In this document: piece after piece, positions 8,380-17,018 of the stretch
Layout: each line of letters opens with the position of its first letter
How positions within the stretch are numbered: the first letter of the stretch is position 1
DNA from: Roseivirga pacifica
GTDB taxonomy: Bacteria > Bacteroidota > Bacteroidia > Cytophagales > Cyclobacteriaceae
Assembly (NCBI RefSeq): GCF_900111145.1
Contig: NZ_FOIR01000004.1
Coordinates: 308,501-372,500, forward strand
Direction: 5' to 3'
DNA: 64,000 nt
Notes under the pieces: model-generated
What the model was told of the DNA's origin: nothing
The model's database searches: none
The model's input: the letters and a program-made list of their open reading frames with translations, nothing else
Translations under genes and position numbers: made by a program

Positions 8380-9906
8380 ATGAAAAACTTTAAGCTTATA
8401 GCATTAAGCATGGCACTGTTGTGCCTTGCTTTCAAGTCGAACGCACAAGTTGACCCTTTTGCATACGGCTATTATCAAGATGCACTGCGTTATGGTCAGT
8501 ATCGCGGTTTGGGCTCAGCCAGACTTACTGGAATGGCCGGGGCAGGTTCTGTATTAGGTGCCGACCCAAGCGCTGCGTTTTTAAACCCAGCCGGACTAGG
8601 GATGTACAATCGTTCTCAGCTAGTAATTACACCTGGCTTCAACTTCAATACATATTCCACTGACTATTTAGGCAATACTGTTGACAATGAGAATTCAGGT
8701 ATGGAATTCTCGAATTTTGCAGCAATAATAAATTTCAACAAAGGAGACTTGGTACCTGGAGGCTGGCGAGGAGGAACGCTAGCCATAACCTATAATCGTT
8801 CCGCTAACTTTAAGCGAGACCTTCAGTATGGAGCCCAAAACAACGAGAGCTCAATTATTGACGCAATGATTGATAATGCATATGGCTTCTTTCCCGAAGA
8901 ATTAGGCGGCATTGAACAAATTGGTTATGACCATTTTTTAATCAATCCTATTCCTGGAGCTGAAGACCTATATGTATCTCCTGTTGAAGGGTTCCCTTAT
9001 CAGAACGAACGCCACAGGCAATCCGGCCATATTGATGAAATCAACATTTCGTTTGGTGGCAATTACAACGATGTACTGTACATAGGCGCGGGCTTAGGCT
9101 TTGTCTCAACCAAATATTCGAATAACAGGGTTTATACTGAATCTTTTGAGGGCACCTCGTTGAGCACGTTCTCCATTGACGAACAATTGACAACTTCAGG
9201 TTCGGGTATCAATGCCAACTTTGGTTTTATCGTTAGACCAATCCCTATCTTCAGGTTCGGTGCCTCAATTACTACACCTACATGGTTCAACTTTAACGAA
9301 GAAAGTGATGCCATTTACAATTCAGAATGGAACAACTATGATGTTGCCAACTTTACAGACGAATTCGGTAACAGGTACATTTTGGAAGACACAGTGCTAA
9401 CAAGCCTACAATCAAGTACGCCAATTTATGCTTCAAATTATGATCTAAGAACTCCAATGAAGGTAAATGCCGGAGCAGCATTATTCTTGGGTAAAGCAGG
9501 TTTTATTACTGCCGACATTGAATATGCCGATTACTCCAACGCACATGTTTCTTCTATCGACTTCTCAACAGAAGGAGATAACAACACCATAGACAATATT
9601 TACCAGTCTACATTGAATGTGCGCTTTGGTGCAGAGTTTAGATATAGCATATTTAAATTCAGGGCTGGTTATGCTCGAATTGGGGATCCTTATGCTGACT
9701 CATACGACAACCTCGATAGGTCGCAAGAAGTAATGTCGGGCGGAGTAGGTTTAAGTTTTAGAAAGTTCTTTGTGGATGCCGGCTATAGCCGAACCACCTA
9801 TCAGTCTTCTTACCAGTCGTACAGCTTTTACGATGGTACCGGGCCTCAGGGTATTACAGACAATACACTGAACCAACTAAGACTCTCGGTAGGGCTTAAC
9901 TTCTAA
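8380..9906 (+). CDS. Outer-membrane beta-barrel protein, OmpP1/FadL-like
   Basis: The 508-aa protein has a signal peptide (LIALSMALLCLAFKSNAQ, cleavage near residue 22) and then the sequence type of FadL/OmpP1 transporters. Near residues 42-70 stands the GSARLTGMAGAGSVLGADPS...NPAGLG region that forms the luminal plug in this family. Alternating beta strands run to the end, and the last residues (LRLSVGLNF) end in Phe, as outer-membrane barrels do. The substrate cannot be read from sequence; hydrophobic compounds are usual for FadL proteins. It follows the Arg/Ser-rich lipoprotein by 15 bases and probably shares its transcript. Its stop codon overlaps the stop of the convergent aroK gene (9903-9906). 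Confidence 0.88.
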   Translation: MKNFKLIALSMALLCLAFKSNAQVDPFAYGYYQDALRYGQYRGLGSARLTGMAGAGSVLGADPSAAFLNPAGLGMYNRSQLVITPGFNFNTYSTDYLGNTVDNENSGMEFSNFAAIINFNKGDLVPGGWRGGTLAITYNRSANFKRDLQYGAQNNESSIIDAMIDNAYGFFPEELGGIEQIGYDHFLINPIPGAEDLYVSPVEGFPYQNERHRQSGHIDEINISFGGNYNDVLYIGAGLGFVSTKYSNNRVYTESFEGTSLSTFSIDEQLTTSGSGINANFGFIVRPIPIFRFGASITTPTWFNFNEESDAIYNSEWNNYDVANFTDEFGNRYILEDTVLTSLQSSTPIYASNYDLRTPMKVNAGAALFLGKAGFITADIEYADYSNAHVSSIDFSTEGDNNTIDNIYQSTLNVRFGAEFRYSIFKFRAGYARIGDPYADSYDNLDRSQEVMSGGVGLSFRKFFVDAGYSRTTYQSSYQSYSFYDGTGPQGITDNTLNQLRLSVGLNF

Positions 9907-10430
9907 AGTTTTCCAGCACTTTTCAATTCAGAGACAATCATATCCACAGTGATTTGGTTGTCTCTGATTTTTATTTGTGCCTGTTGGTAAAAACCTTGGC
10001 GCTTTTCTTTCATCGCTCTAATCTCAGCAATCAAGTCTTGCTGATCGTAACTTTTCAAAAGTGGCCTATTTTCAACGCCATCTTCCAAAATGCGTAGCGC
10101 TAAATCACCTGGGTTTACATCTAAATAGATGGTCGTGCCATGTTCGTTCATGGCGTCCATATTAAAGTGAAAGCAAGGAGCGCCTCCACCAGTAGCAAGC
10201 ACAAAGCTATCTTGTGTAGCAATCAATTCATTCAAACATTCACTTTCTTGAATGCGAAAGTTCGCCTGTCCTTGTTGGCTAAAGTATTCTGGAATACTCA
10301 TACCTACCCGATTTTCAATCTGGCTATCCAAATCATAAAACGGAGCACCTAATCGTTCGGCCAACTGTTTACCCAAAGTGGATTTTCCACTTCCGGCTAG
10401 GCCAACCAAAAACAAGCGTAAATGCTGCAT
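9903..10430 (-). CDS. aroK: Shikimate kinase
   Basis: AroK phosphorylates shikimate at the 3-OH with ATP in the chorismate pathway. The 175-aa length is normal. The Walker A loop GLAGSGKS spans residues 10-17. The shikimate-binding Asp and Arg are in FYDLDSQIENR, followed by the TGGGAP loop near residue 80, and the lid Arg is in ENRPLL near residue 120. Its ATG overlaps the stop of the upstream DoxX-type gene by one base, so it is the last gene of a coupled leftward operon. The C-terminal stop overlaps that of the convergent barrel gene, leaving no intergenic space for a terminator. Confidence 0.95.
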   Translation of the reverse strand: MQHLRLFLVGLAGSGKSTLGKQLAERLGAPFYDLDSQIENRVGMSIPEYFSQQGQANFRIQESECLNELIATQDSFVLATGGGAPCFHFNMDAMNEHGTTIYLDVNPGDLALRILEDGVENRPLLKSYDQQDLIAEIRAMKEKRQGFYQQAQIKIRDNQITVDMIVSELKSAGKL

Positions 10431-11425
10431 TATTGCGCTACTTTTTCTAGAACATCTGTTGCTGCAGGAATATCGTTATAATGCCACTTTCCCTTAATGG
10501 TGCCATTGTTCATAAGTACTAAGCCAGGATTCGAGCGGATCATGGTTTTTAAGAGCGTTTTGTCGGAGTAGTAATAAGGAATAGCCAATTGCTCCTGATG
10601 CCTCAAAGCTTCGAACTGAGGGCCGCTTGAAGCTGTAATAGCCACAACCTCCACATCATAACCTAAAGCCCTGATCATACTGTTCAACTCAGGATAAGAT
10701 TCTAAATCTGTTTTCTCCACATCATGAATAATCAACAAAAGCTTTTTCCCCTGAAGTGATTCAAATGTAAAGTCACTTTCATCTCCCCAAAGCGCATAAT
10801 TTGTAATCTTAGGTACTTGCGTTGGATCATCGGCTGGCGGCATAATAGCCTCGTTAATATTTGTACCCACCTTGTAAGCTCTAAAATCTATTACTGGCAA
10901 ATGTTTTATAGCGTTGAAAGCAACTGCCAAGCAAAGCACCACAACTACGGCCAAACCAATGGTTTTCTTTTTTGCGCCTGAGGTAATCTCATTTGCCTTT
11001 CGCTTTACAAAAAGCACCAGAATAAGCACCAACAGAATGATATCTTTTGTAAACGACTCCCATGGCGTGAGCTTAATAGCATCACCAAAACAACCACAGT
11101 CTGTCACTTTATTAAAGTAAGCCGAATAGAACGTAAGAAAAGTAAAGAACACAATCAGCACTAGGAGCAAAGTGGTTACGAGCTTTTCCCGGTATTTAAG
11201 CAGCACGGCAATTCCAAGCACTATTTCTAGTGTAGAAAGCAGAACAGATAGAAATAAAGCAGCTGGCTTTAGGCTTTCGAAAAACGGAGCAATATCCACC
11301 GCAAAAACAGTAAAATACTCTTCCAGTTTTATTTGCGTACCTACCGGATCGTTTACCTTAATCAGTCCAGAAAAGATAAACAGCCCCCCTACGAGCACCC
11401 TGGCGATTGTGTTAAGAAGTTTCAT
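10430..11425 (-). CDS. DoxX/MauE-type membrane protein with thioredoxin-like domain (BT_3928 family)
   Basis: The 331-aa protein has an N-terminal DoxX/MauE-like membrane domain. Four hydrophobic segments lie between about residues 5 and 135, followed by a fifth near 150-170. A periplasmic thioredoxin-like domain (about 190-331) comes last. A Cys pair CGCFG stands in the loop before the third segment (near residue 110), typical of this Bacteroidota family and possibly redox active. The C-terminal domain, however, shows no CxxC pair in the usual place (it reads ITASSGPQFEAL). The start overlaps the stop of the DUF1599 gene by four bases (ATGA) and its own stop overlaps aroK by one base, so the three genes are translationally coupled. 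A role in periplasmic redox or quinone chemistry is likely but unproven. Confidence 0.85.
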   Translation of the reverse strand: MKLLNTIARVLVGGLFIFSGLIKVNDPVGTQIKLEEYFTVFAVDIAPFFESLKPAALFLSVLLSTLEIVLGIAVLLKYREKLVTTLLLVLIVFFTFLTFYSAYFNKVTDCGCFGDAIKLTPWESFTKDIILLVLILVLFVKRKANEITSGAKKKTIGLAVVVVLCLAVAFNAIKHLPVIDFRAYKVGTNINEAIMPPADDPTQVPKITNYALWGDESDFTFESLQGKKLLLIIHDVEKTDLESYPELNSMIRALGYDVEVVAITASSGPQFEALRHQEQLAIPYYYSDKTLLKTMIRSNPGLVLMNNGTIKGKWHYNDIPAATDVLEKVAQ

Positions 11426-11970
11426 GATTTAGCGAAGCCCATTAAGATTAAACAGAAAACCGAGTAATTGATCATGTCCATGTAGTTGGCATCAATTCCT
11501 TCCGAAATAATGGTTTTTCCCTGATTATCTTCAATCTGTTTTACACGAAGCAGCTTCATTAGAATAATGTCGGTCATAGAACTTACCCGCATGTCGCGCC
11601 AGGCCTCACCGTAGTCATGATTCTTATTTTCCAACAACTCCCTGGTTTGACGAACGTGCTTGTTATATAGCGGCTCTAGTGTTTCGGCATCCATTTCCAG
11701 CGGTGCGTTTTCATCTAATTCCATCTGAATCAAAGCGATAACACAATAATTGATAATCCCGATAAACTCACCCGAAATGTCGTCACCAACCTTTTGTGTG
11801 CCCTTGTCTTGAATAGAGCGAATGCGTTGGGCTTTAATAAAAATTTGGTCTGTAATAGACGACAGTCTTAGTATTCTCCAAGCTGTGCCGTAGTCTTTCG
11901 TTTTCTTAACGAATATGTCTTTACAGGCCTTAATAACTTCTTTATATTCGCCTATTGTTTGTTCTTCCAA
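11422..11970 (-). CDS. DUF1599 protein with two tandem repeats
   Basis: A soluble 182-aa protein of the Bacteroidota DUF1599 family. The sequence is an internal duplication with an offset of 93 residues. DYGxAWR occurs at 26-32 and 119-125, SSxTD at 37-41 and 130-134, and INY at 73-75 and 167-169, each half followed by a hydrophobic helix. The conserved Lys/Asp/Tyr/Trp/Arg set suggests a ligand-binding or catalytic pocket; this family has been discussed in connection with nucleotide metabolism, but I know no proven function. It is the first gene of the operon with the DoxX-type gene and aroK and is divergent from folP (53-base gap). Confidence 0.85.
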   Translation of the reverse strand: MEEQTIGEYKEVIKACKDIFVKKTKDYGTAWRILRLSSITDQIFIKAQRIRSIQDKGTQKVGDDISGEFIGIINYCVIALIQMELDENAPLEMDAETLEPLYNKHVRQTRELLENKNHDYGEAWRDMRVSSMTDIILMKLLRVKQIEDNQGKTIISEGIDANYMDMINYSVFCLILMGFAKS

Positions 11971-12023
11971 GGTAAATCTGGGTTTAAGGTATCGCTTAAT
12001 TTGAAGGCGAAAGATAGGTTTTT

Positions 12024-12857
12024 ATGACGAAAAGCACATTGAATGTAAAGGGAAATCTGATCTCGCTAAACAGCCCATTGGTAATGGGTATTCTGAATAT
12101 TAACCCTGACTCATTTTTCTCTGAAAGCAGAACTCAAACTCCAGACCTGATTAAGGCCAAGACAGCTAAAATGCTCGAGGATGGCGCTTCCATAATTGAC
12201 ATTGGCGGTTACTCCACTCGGCCAGGAGCAGCAGAGGTTACCCAGCGCGAAGAAACCGACAGGGTAATTTTGGCTGTAGAGACAATTCTGAAGGAGTTTC
12301 CGGAAACAGTAATTTCGGTCGATACTTTTAGAAGTGCAGTAGCCAAAGCCGGAATTGAAGCAGGTGCGGCCATCATAAATGATGTTTCCGGAGGGCTTCT
12401 AGATGAAGAAATGTTCGCCACAGTTGCAAAACTTCGCGTTCCTTATATTTTAATGCATATGCGAGGCACTCCGCAAACTATGAGCAACCTGACCAATTAT
12501 GACAATTTGCTGGTTGATGTTTGCACTGAGTTAGATGCCCAGCTGGCTAAGTTAAAGGCACTTGGTGTGGCCGATGTCATACTCGACCCTGGCTTTGGCT
12601 TTGCCAAAACCGTGGAGCAGAACTGTGAAATGCTTAAAAATTTAAGCTATTTTCAACGCTTCAACCTACCTGTACTAGCAGGGCTTTCGCGAAAGTCTAT
12701 GATTTACAAAACGCTAGGCAACAGCGCAGAAGAAGCACTCAATGGCACCACAGCACTTAATATGGTTGCGCTAATTAATGGCGCCAAAATACTCAGGGTG
12801 CACGATGTAAAAGAAGCTACCGAAACAGTAAAACTTTATAACCAATTATACGCTTGA
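12024..12857 (+). CDS. folP: Dihydropteroate synthase
   Basis: FolP joins 6-hydroxymethyl-dihydropterin diphosphate to p-aminobenzoate, giving dihydropteroate for folate synthesis. The 277-aa TIM barrel is of normal length. Signatures are MGILNINPDSFF near residue 20, IDIGGYSTRPGA near residue 57, the Asp in SVDTF near 97, ILMHMRG near 143, and DPGFGFAKT near 187. The sulfonamide-loop region is intact. The stop codon TGA overlaps the TTG start of cdaA, so folate and c-di-AMP enzymes are made from one coupled mRNA. The start at 12024 fits the family; the 53-base gap to the divergent DUF1599 gene holds the promoter, although no perfect TAnnTTTG box is visible. Confidence 0.95.
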   Translation: MTKSTLNVKGNLISLNSPLVMGILNINPDSFFSESRTQTPDLIKAKTAKMLEDGASIIDIGGYSTRPGAAEVTQREETDRVILAVETILKEFPETVISVDTFRSAVAKAGIEAGAAIINDVSGGLLDEEMFATVAKLRVPYILMHMRGTPQTMSNLTNYDNLLVDVCTELDAQLAKLKALGVADVILDPGFGFAKTVEQNCEMLKNLSYFQRFNLPVLAGLSRKSMIYKTLGNSAEEALNGTTALNMVALINGAKILRVHDVKEATETVKLYNQLYA

Positions 12858-13693
12858 TATACGCATTCAAAATAGGGTTTCTTGATGTACGATGGGTCGA
12901 TATTGTCGATATCCTTTTAGTGAGCGTATTGATTTATCAGGTTTACAAACTGCTAAAAGGAAGTGTTGCCGTAAGGGTACTCATCGGCTTTTTGGTACTC
13001 TACCTCATCTACCTGATTGTACGCGCTGCCGAAATGGAACTGTTAGCCGGAATACTCGGCCAGTTTATGGGGGTTGGTGTACTGGCGGCCATTATTATCT
13101 TCTCTCAAGAGATAAGAAAGTTTCTGCTAATCCTCGGCAAATCCACCTTTAGACAAGATGGTATTCTAAAGTCTATAATGATATGGAAGCGGAAGGAAGA
13201 AAAGGAGCAGTTTAATATTACTCCAGTAATTGAGGCCGCAAAGAGTCTTTCCGCCACAAATACTGGCGCACTTATCGTTTTCTCCAAAAACTCCGAGCTA
13301 AAGTTTTATGCCGATACTGGCGATTTAATGGACGCAGTCGTGTCTAAAAGACTCCTGATTTCCATCTTTAACAAGCACAGCCCACTACACGATGGCGCCA
13401 TTATTTTGTTTAAGAACCGAATAAAGGCTGCACGCTGTATTCTACCTGTGAGTGAGCGTGAACTACCCGCACAGTATGGCATGCGACACCGAGCTGCCAT
13501 GGGTATGTCTGAAGCAACAGACACACTCACCATGATTATTTCTGAAGAAACCGGGCAAATCTCAATAGCCCGCAATGGTGTTATTGACAGCAACTTATTA
13601 ATTCCGGAAATCCGAAAGCGAATCAACAGCTATCTATCTGAGGCGAAACAAGAAAAAGAAACTGAAGAAGCCAATCTGGAAGTTGCTTCTTGA
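12854..13693 (+). CDS. cdaA: Membrane diadenylate cyclase
   Basis: CdaA makes cyclic di-AMP from two ATP at the inner membrane. The 279-aa protein has three N-terminal membrane segments (about residues 17-33, 38-57 and 62-83) and then the DAC domain. The catalytic motifs are DGA at 180-182 and RHR at 211-213, both intact. The start is TTG at 12854, inside the end of folP, and gives an N-terminus (GFLDVRWVDIVDILLV) normal for the family; no ATG upstream of the first membrane segment fits. No CdaR or GlmM gene follows, unlike in Firmicutes; the gene ends convergent to an RND permease with 73 bases between and no clear hairpin. Confidence 0.95.
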   Translation: MIYAFKIGFLDVRWVDIVDILLVSVLIYQVYKLLKGSVAVRVLIGFLVLYLIYLIVRAAEMELLAGILGQFMGVGVLAAIIIFSQEIRKFLLILGKSTFRQDGILKSIMIWKRKEEKEQFNITPVIEAAKSLSATNTGALIVFSKNSELKFYADTGDLMDAVVSKRLLISIFNKHSPLHDGAIILFKNRIKAARCILPVSERELPAQYGMRHRAAMGMSEATDTLTMIISEETGQISIARNGVIDSNLLIPEIRKRINSYLSEAKQEKETEEANLEVAS

Positions 13694-13766
13694 TAGAAGC
13701 CTAAACTTGGCCAATAACCTTGTACGTTTTGCGGTAACCTAGTTCTATCGCCACTTAAGGAAAGCG

Positions 13767-16700
13767 CTAGGCCGCAAGTTTCTTCTTAGACAGAAACACC
13801 GGCAAACACACAAACACTGCTACAGTAGAAAACACCAATCCACCGATGGTTCCAATGGCCAAGGCAAACCAAAACACTTCACTTTCGCCTTCCAATAAAA
13901 ACGGAATTAGCCCGAAGCATGTAGAAAGAATGGTGAGTAAAATAGGTTGTGCTTTACCAAGCACCGATCGCAACACCAATCGGTTATAATTCCTTAATCT
14001 GTTATTGGTATTCAAATCATTCACTATAAAAATGGAAGCATTTACAACAAGCCCACCTAGCATTACAAAAGCTGCATAGCCGCCTTGATCGAAAGAAAAA
14101 TCGAACAAAGAGAAAATCAAAAACAAGCCAATAAACGAAATAGGAATAGTGACAATAATATGGAAAGGCTGCCTAAGGTTTTCGAAAAGAATGGCACAAA
14201 TAAAGTAAATACCTAAAATCAAAAACAGGAGTAAACTGTACTGCCGTTTCTCCCGAGCCATGCTAAAAGTATAACTGCTTGCCTCAGATTCGTAGCCCAC
14301 TGGCATTATACTATTTAGATAATCAACAATATTAGTTCGGTAACGATCCCCAAATTTTCCCGACCCTAGGTATTCGAATGCCACTACCCGCAAATACTGA
14401 CGGTCTTCTTTATGGATTTCGTTAGCGGTTTGCTCAAAGGTTAAATTGGCATAGTTGTTCAGTTTAACAAACCTAGCCGTATCTAGAGGCAGCGCTTCTT
14501 CCATCAGATCGTACCGAGAAAACTCGGCTGCGTTGTTGGCCTTTATTACCACAGGCAAACGCTCATCGTCAAAATTTGCCTGCAACGAAGCCCCACGGGG
14601 CAAGGTTAAATCTTGAAGCATACCAGTAATTGCACCTCGGTTAATACCGGCTGTCGCCAATCGGTCCACATCAAAGTCTAGTACATATTCACTGGTTTGC
14701 TCACCCCAACCAAGCTGTGCATTGTCGTTCACCTCTTGCACCCTGTTATGCCCAAGCAGGGTATCAGACATTATTTCGGCATAACCAGCTAATTCATCAA
14801 AATTATAGCCTTTCATTTTTATGCGAAAACTAGGGCGTGAGTTGCTCTCTCCTCCTGCGCTAAAGCCTTGTCCGACACCGTGTATACTCCAACGAACTCC
14901 CGTTAAATCAATTGACCGCGCTTGCAATCTTCCCTTTAGCTGGTACGGAAGTCCAGAGTTTTCATATGCCTCCTCGAATGTAATCTCTATTCGAGCCGTG
15001 CGGTTATTAACGTTAGTTACAAATTTATCTATCCCCTTAACCTCGGTCAGATATTCCTCTACCTTACCAATTACATAATTGGCATCTTCCAAAGTTGTGC
15101 CGAATGGCAATCTGGCATTTACATTCAGTTTAGTTTGCTGAGGCGAGCGATAGCCGTACCCTTCGTAAACCTCTTGCACAAACTTGCGCAGTGCCCCACC
15201 AAAAACCTTGTCAGTTATTGGGCGAATATCGTCTTGGTAAGTATCGCTCCCTATACTTTTATTATACCATTCTTGCCCCTCCCATGTAATAGGCAGTTTA
15301 AATATAGGCAAGCCAAACCCGAGAATAACCAGCACAATAAAAGCTTTTCTGTAACGCACTAAAAAGCCAACACCATTCTCATAGCGCTTAAACCCACGTA
15401 CTTTTCTTCTCAGGCTTTTTATGCTTGGCTTGGGTCTTCCTATCTTTTCTTTAAACAGCAACTGGTAAAGTGCCGGTGTGAAAAACAAAGCAATCAACAA
15501 AGACACCGCCAAGTTAATAGCCACTACAACACTAAAATCCGTTAAATCTCTCCTATCCTCTTCTGGCAATAGCAGCACCATAAGTAGCGCCATAATTGTG
15601 GTGAGTGAAGCTGCAAAAAGTGCCATAAACACCTTTCGGTTTTTCTTGCGATACATATGGTCGATCATCACAATGGCATTGTCAACAATCAACCCAAACG
15701 AAATTGTAAGACCGGCTATAGAATAAATGTGCAATTCAACATTCAGTGCATAAATGAAAATGGCTGTAATGCATAGGTTTACCACAATACCCAAAAAGAG
15801 CGTGAGCAGGTAACGAACATTTCGGTTAATGGCCAAAATAAACAGAATAAGTATCCCTACAGACAGTGCTGTACGCACGTAGATCTTATCCATTTCCTTA
15901 CCCAAATACTCAGTATCATCCCGCTCTAAGCGCACATCAATCCCATCAGGAACAAGTTGCTTCAGCGCTTCAATTTTCTGCTTTATTTCTGATGAGAGCA
16001 CTATTTTGTTCACGCCTTGCCGAGCATAAACATACATATACACCGCGTTTTTGGCATTTATTCGCCTATAACTGGTCGGTGTTTGTTCTTCTACATACAC
16101 CTTGGCTACATCCTTTAGCAGTACAGGCTTTTGCTTTACCATCCCCACCTGCGTTTGCTCTAGCGCCTTAACATCAGGCACTTGGTCAGCGGTTTTCAGA
16201 AAGAACTGATCGCCATTTGGGCTTTTGGCCAAGCCGGCATACACTGTTTGGCTTAAGCCGGAAAGCGCGGAAGCAATACTAGCTTTACTCAAATGATAAC
16301 GCTGCAGGGTTGGCACATCAAAATCCACCGTTATCTGTAAGGGATTTCCTCCATGTACTTCAATATTCTCTATGCCTTTGATTTGCGCCAACGGTTTGGT
16401 AATGTACTCCTCCACATCTCTCTGTAACTTATATGGAGCAAAAGCACCGTTGATGGAGTACTGAAAAATTGGGCTCTTCGACTCGTTTTGTTCCTCTCCA
16501 CCACGTTGCTCCACTTGCGGATAAGACAGGTTCTCGGGTAGTTTTTTATAAATGTTCCGAATTATTCCATTCACTTCGAACTTACGGAAAGCCATATCCT
16601 CTCCCTTATCGAAAGAAAGCTCAATGGTACCACTATTGTAGCGTGAAATACTGTACACCTTATTTACACCTTCTAATTGAGAAAAGGCATTTTCTAAAGG

Positions 16701-16883
16701 AGAAGTAGCCAAGCGCTCCACAATATCGGGCGAGGCATTGGATAAACTATAAGTAATGGTAAGTGCAGGCTTGGTATAGGTAGGAGAAAAATTAACTCTT
16801 AGCGCTGGTACAGTCGCCAAGCCCACAATGGCCAGTGCCACAAAAAGTATTACTAATCTGAAGTTTCCGGTGTGTTTGGTCAA
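13767..16883 (-). CDS. RND efflux permease, no adjacent adaptor
   Basis: A 1038-aa inner-membrane resistance-nodulation-division transporter with the full layout: one membrane segment, a large periplasmic loop (about 30-325), six segments, a second loop (about 545-850) and five more segments. Of the AcrB proton-relay residues, TM4 reads VDNAIVM (first Asp kept, second Asp replaced by Asn), the TM10 Lys position reads Asn (LVVNASIF), and the TM11 Thr is kept (ILLTILS). The start is TTG at 16883, giving a short cytoplasmic N-terminus before the first segment. No adaptor or outer-membrane factor follows it; the nearest adaptor is at 18228 with a second RND gene. An operator-like repeat lies 17-73 bases upstream. 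Substrate unknown. Confidence 0.9.
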   Translation of the reverse strand: MTKHTGNFRLVILFVALAIVGLATVPALRVNFSPTYTKPALTITYSLSNASPDIVERLATSPLENAFSQLEGVNKVYSISRYNSGTIELSFDKGEDMAFRKFEVNGIIRNIYKKLPENLSYPQVEQRGGEEQNESKSPIFQYSINGAFAPYKLQRDVEEYITKPLAQIKGIENIEVHGGNPLQITVDFDVPTLQRYHLSKASIASALSGLSQTVYAGLAKSPNGDQFFLKTADQVPDVKALEQTQVGMVKQKPVLLKDVAKVYVEEQTPTSYRRINAKNAVYMYVYARQGVNKIVLSSEIKQKIEALKQLVPDGIDVRLERDDTEYLGKEMDKIYVRTALSVGILILFILAINRNVRYLLTLFLGIVVNLCITAIFIYALNVELHIYSIAGLTISFGLIVDNAIVMIDHMYRKKNRKVFMALFAASLTTIMALLMVLLLPEEDRRDLTDFSVVVAINLAVSLLIALFFTPALYQLLFKEKIGRPKPSIKSLRRKVRGFKRYENGVGFLVRYRKAFIVLVILGFGLPIFKLPITWEGQEWYNKSIGSDTYQDDIRPITDKVFGGALRKFVQEVYEGYGYRSPQQTKLNVNARLPFGTTLEDANYVIGKVEEYLTEVKGIDKFVTNVNNRTARIEITFEEAYENSGLPYQLKGRLQARSIDLTGVRWSIHGVGQGFSAGGESNSRPSFRIKMKGYNFDELAGYAEIMSDTLLGHNRVQEVNDNAQLGWGEQTSEYVLDFDVDRLATAGINRGAITGMLQDLTLPRGASLQANFDDERLPVVIKANNAAEFSRYDLMEEALPLDTARFVKLNNYANLTFEQTANEIHKEDRQYLRVVAFEYLGSGKFGDRYRTNIVDYLNSIMPVGYESEASSYTFSMAREKRQYSLLLFLILGIYFICAILFENLRQPFHIIVTIPISFIGLFLIFSLFDFSFDQGGYAAFVMLGGLVVNASIFIVNDLNTNNRLRNYNRLVLRSVLGKAQPILLTILSTCFGLIPFLLEGESEVFWFALAIGTIGGLVFSTVAVFVCLPVFLSKKKLAA

Positions 16884-16899
16884 AGCAAAAATTTAATTG

Positions 16900-16956
16900 A
16901 CTAAGTATAAAAGTATGTATGAATAGTGAAAATCAAAAAGAACTACATACTTAGTT
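16900..16956. promoter_or_regulatory. Operator-like repeat upstream of RND permease
   Basis: Three AAGTAT hexamers occur in 57 bases: two direct (ACTAAGTAT at 16900-16908, AAGTATGTA at 16911-16919) and one inverted (TACATACTT at 16944-16952, extended to ATACTTAGT at 16948-16956). The outer arms ACTAAGTAT/ATACTTAGT and the inner arms AAGTATGTA/TACATACTT are perfect 9-base inverted repeats. The element lies between the RND start at 16883 and the divergent gene at 17019, so it could bind a regulator of either. Confidence 0.45.
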
Positions 16957-17018
16957 TAATAAAAGAATAAACACTAACACAATCATTTATCCGTTCTAGT
17001 CTCAACTGACAAAAACAC

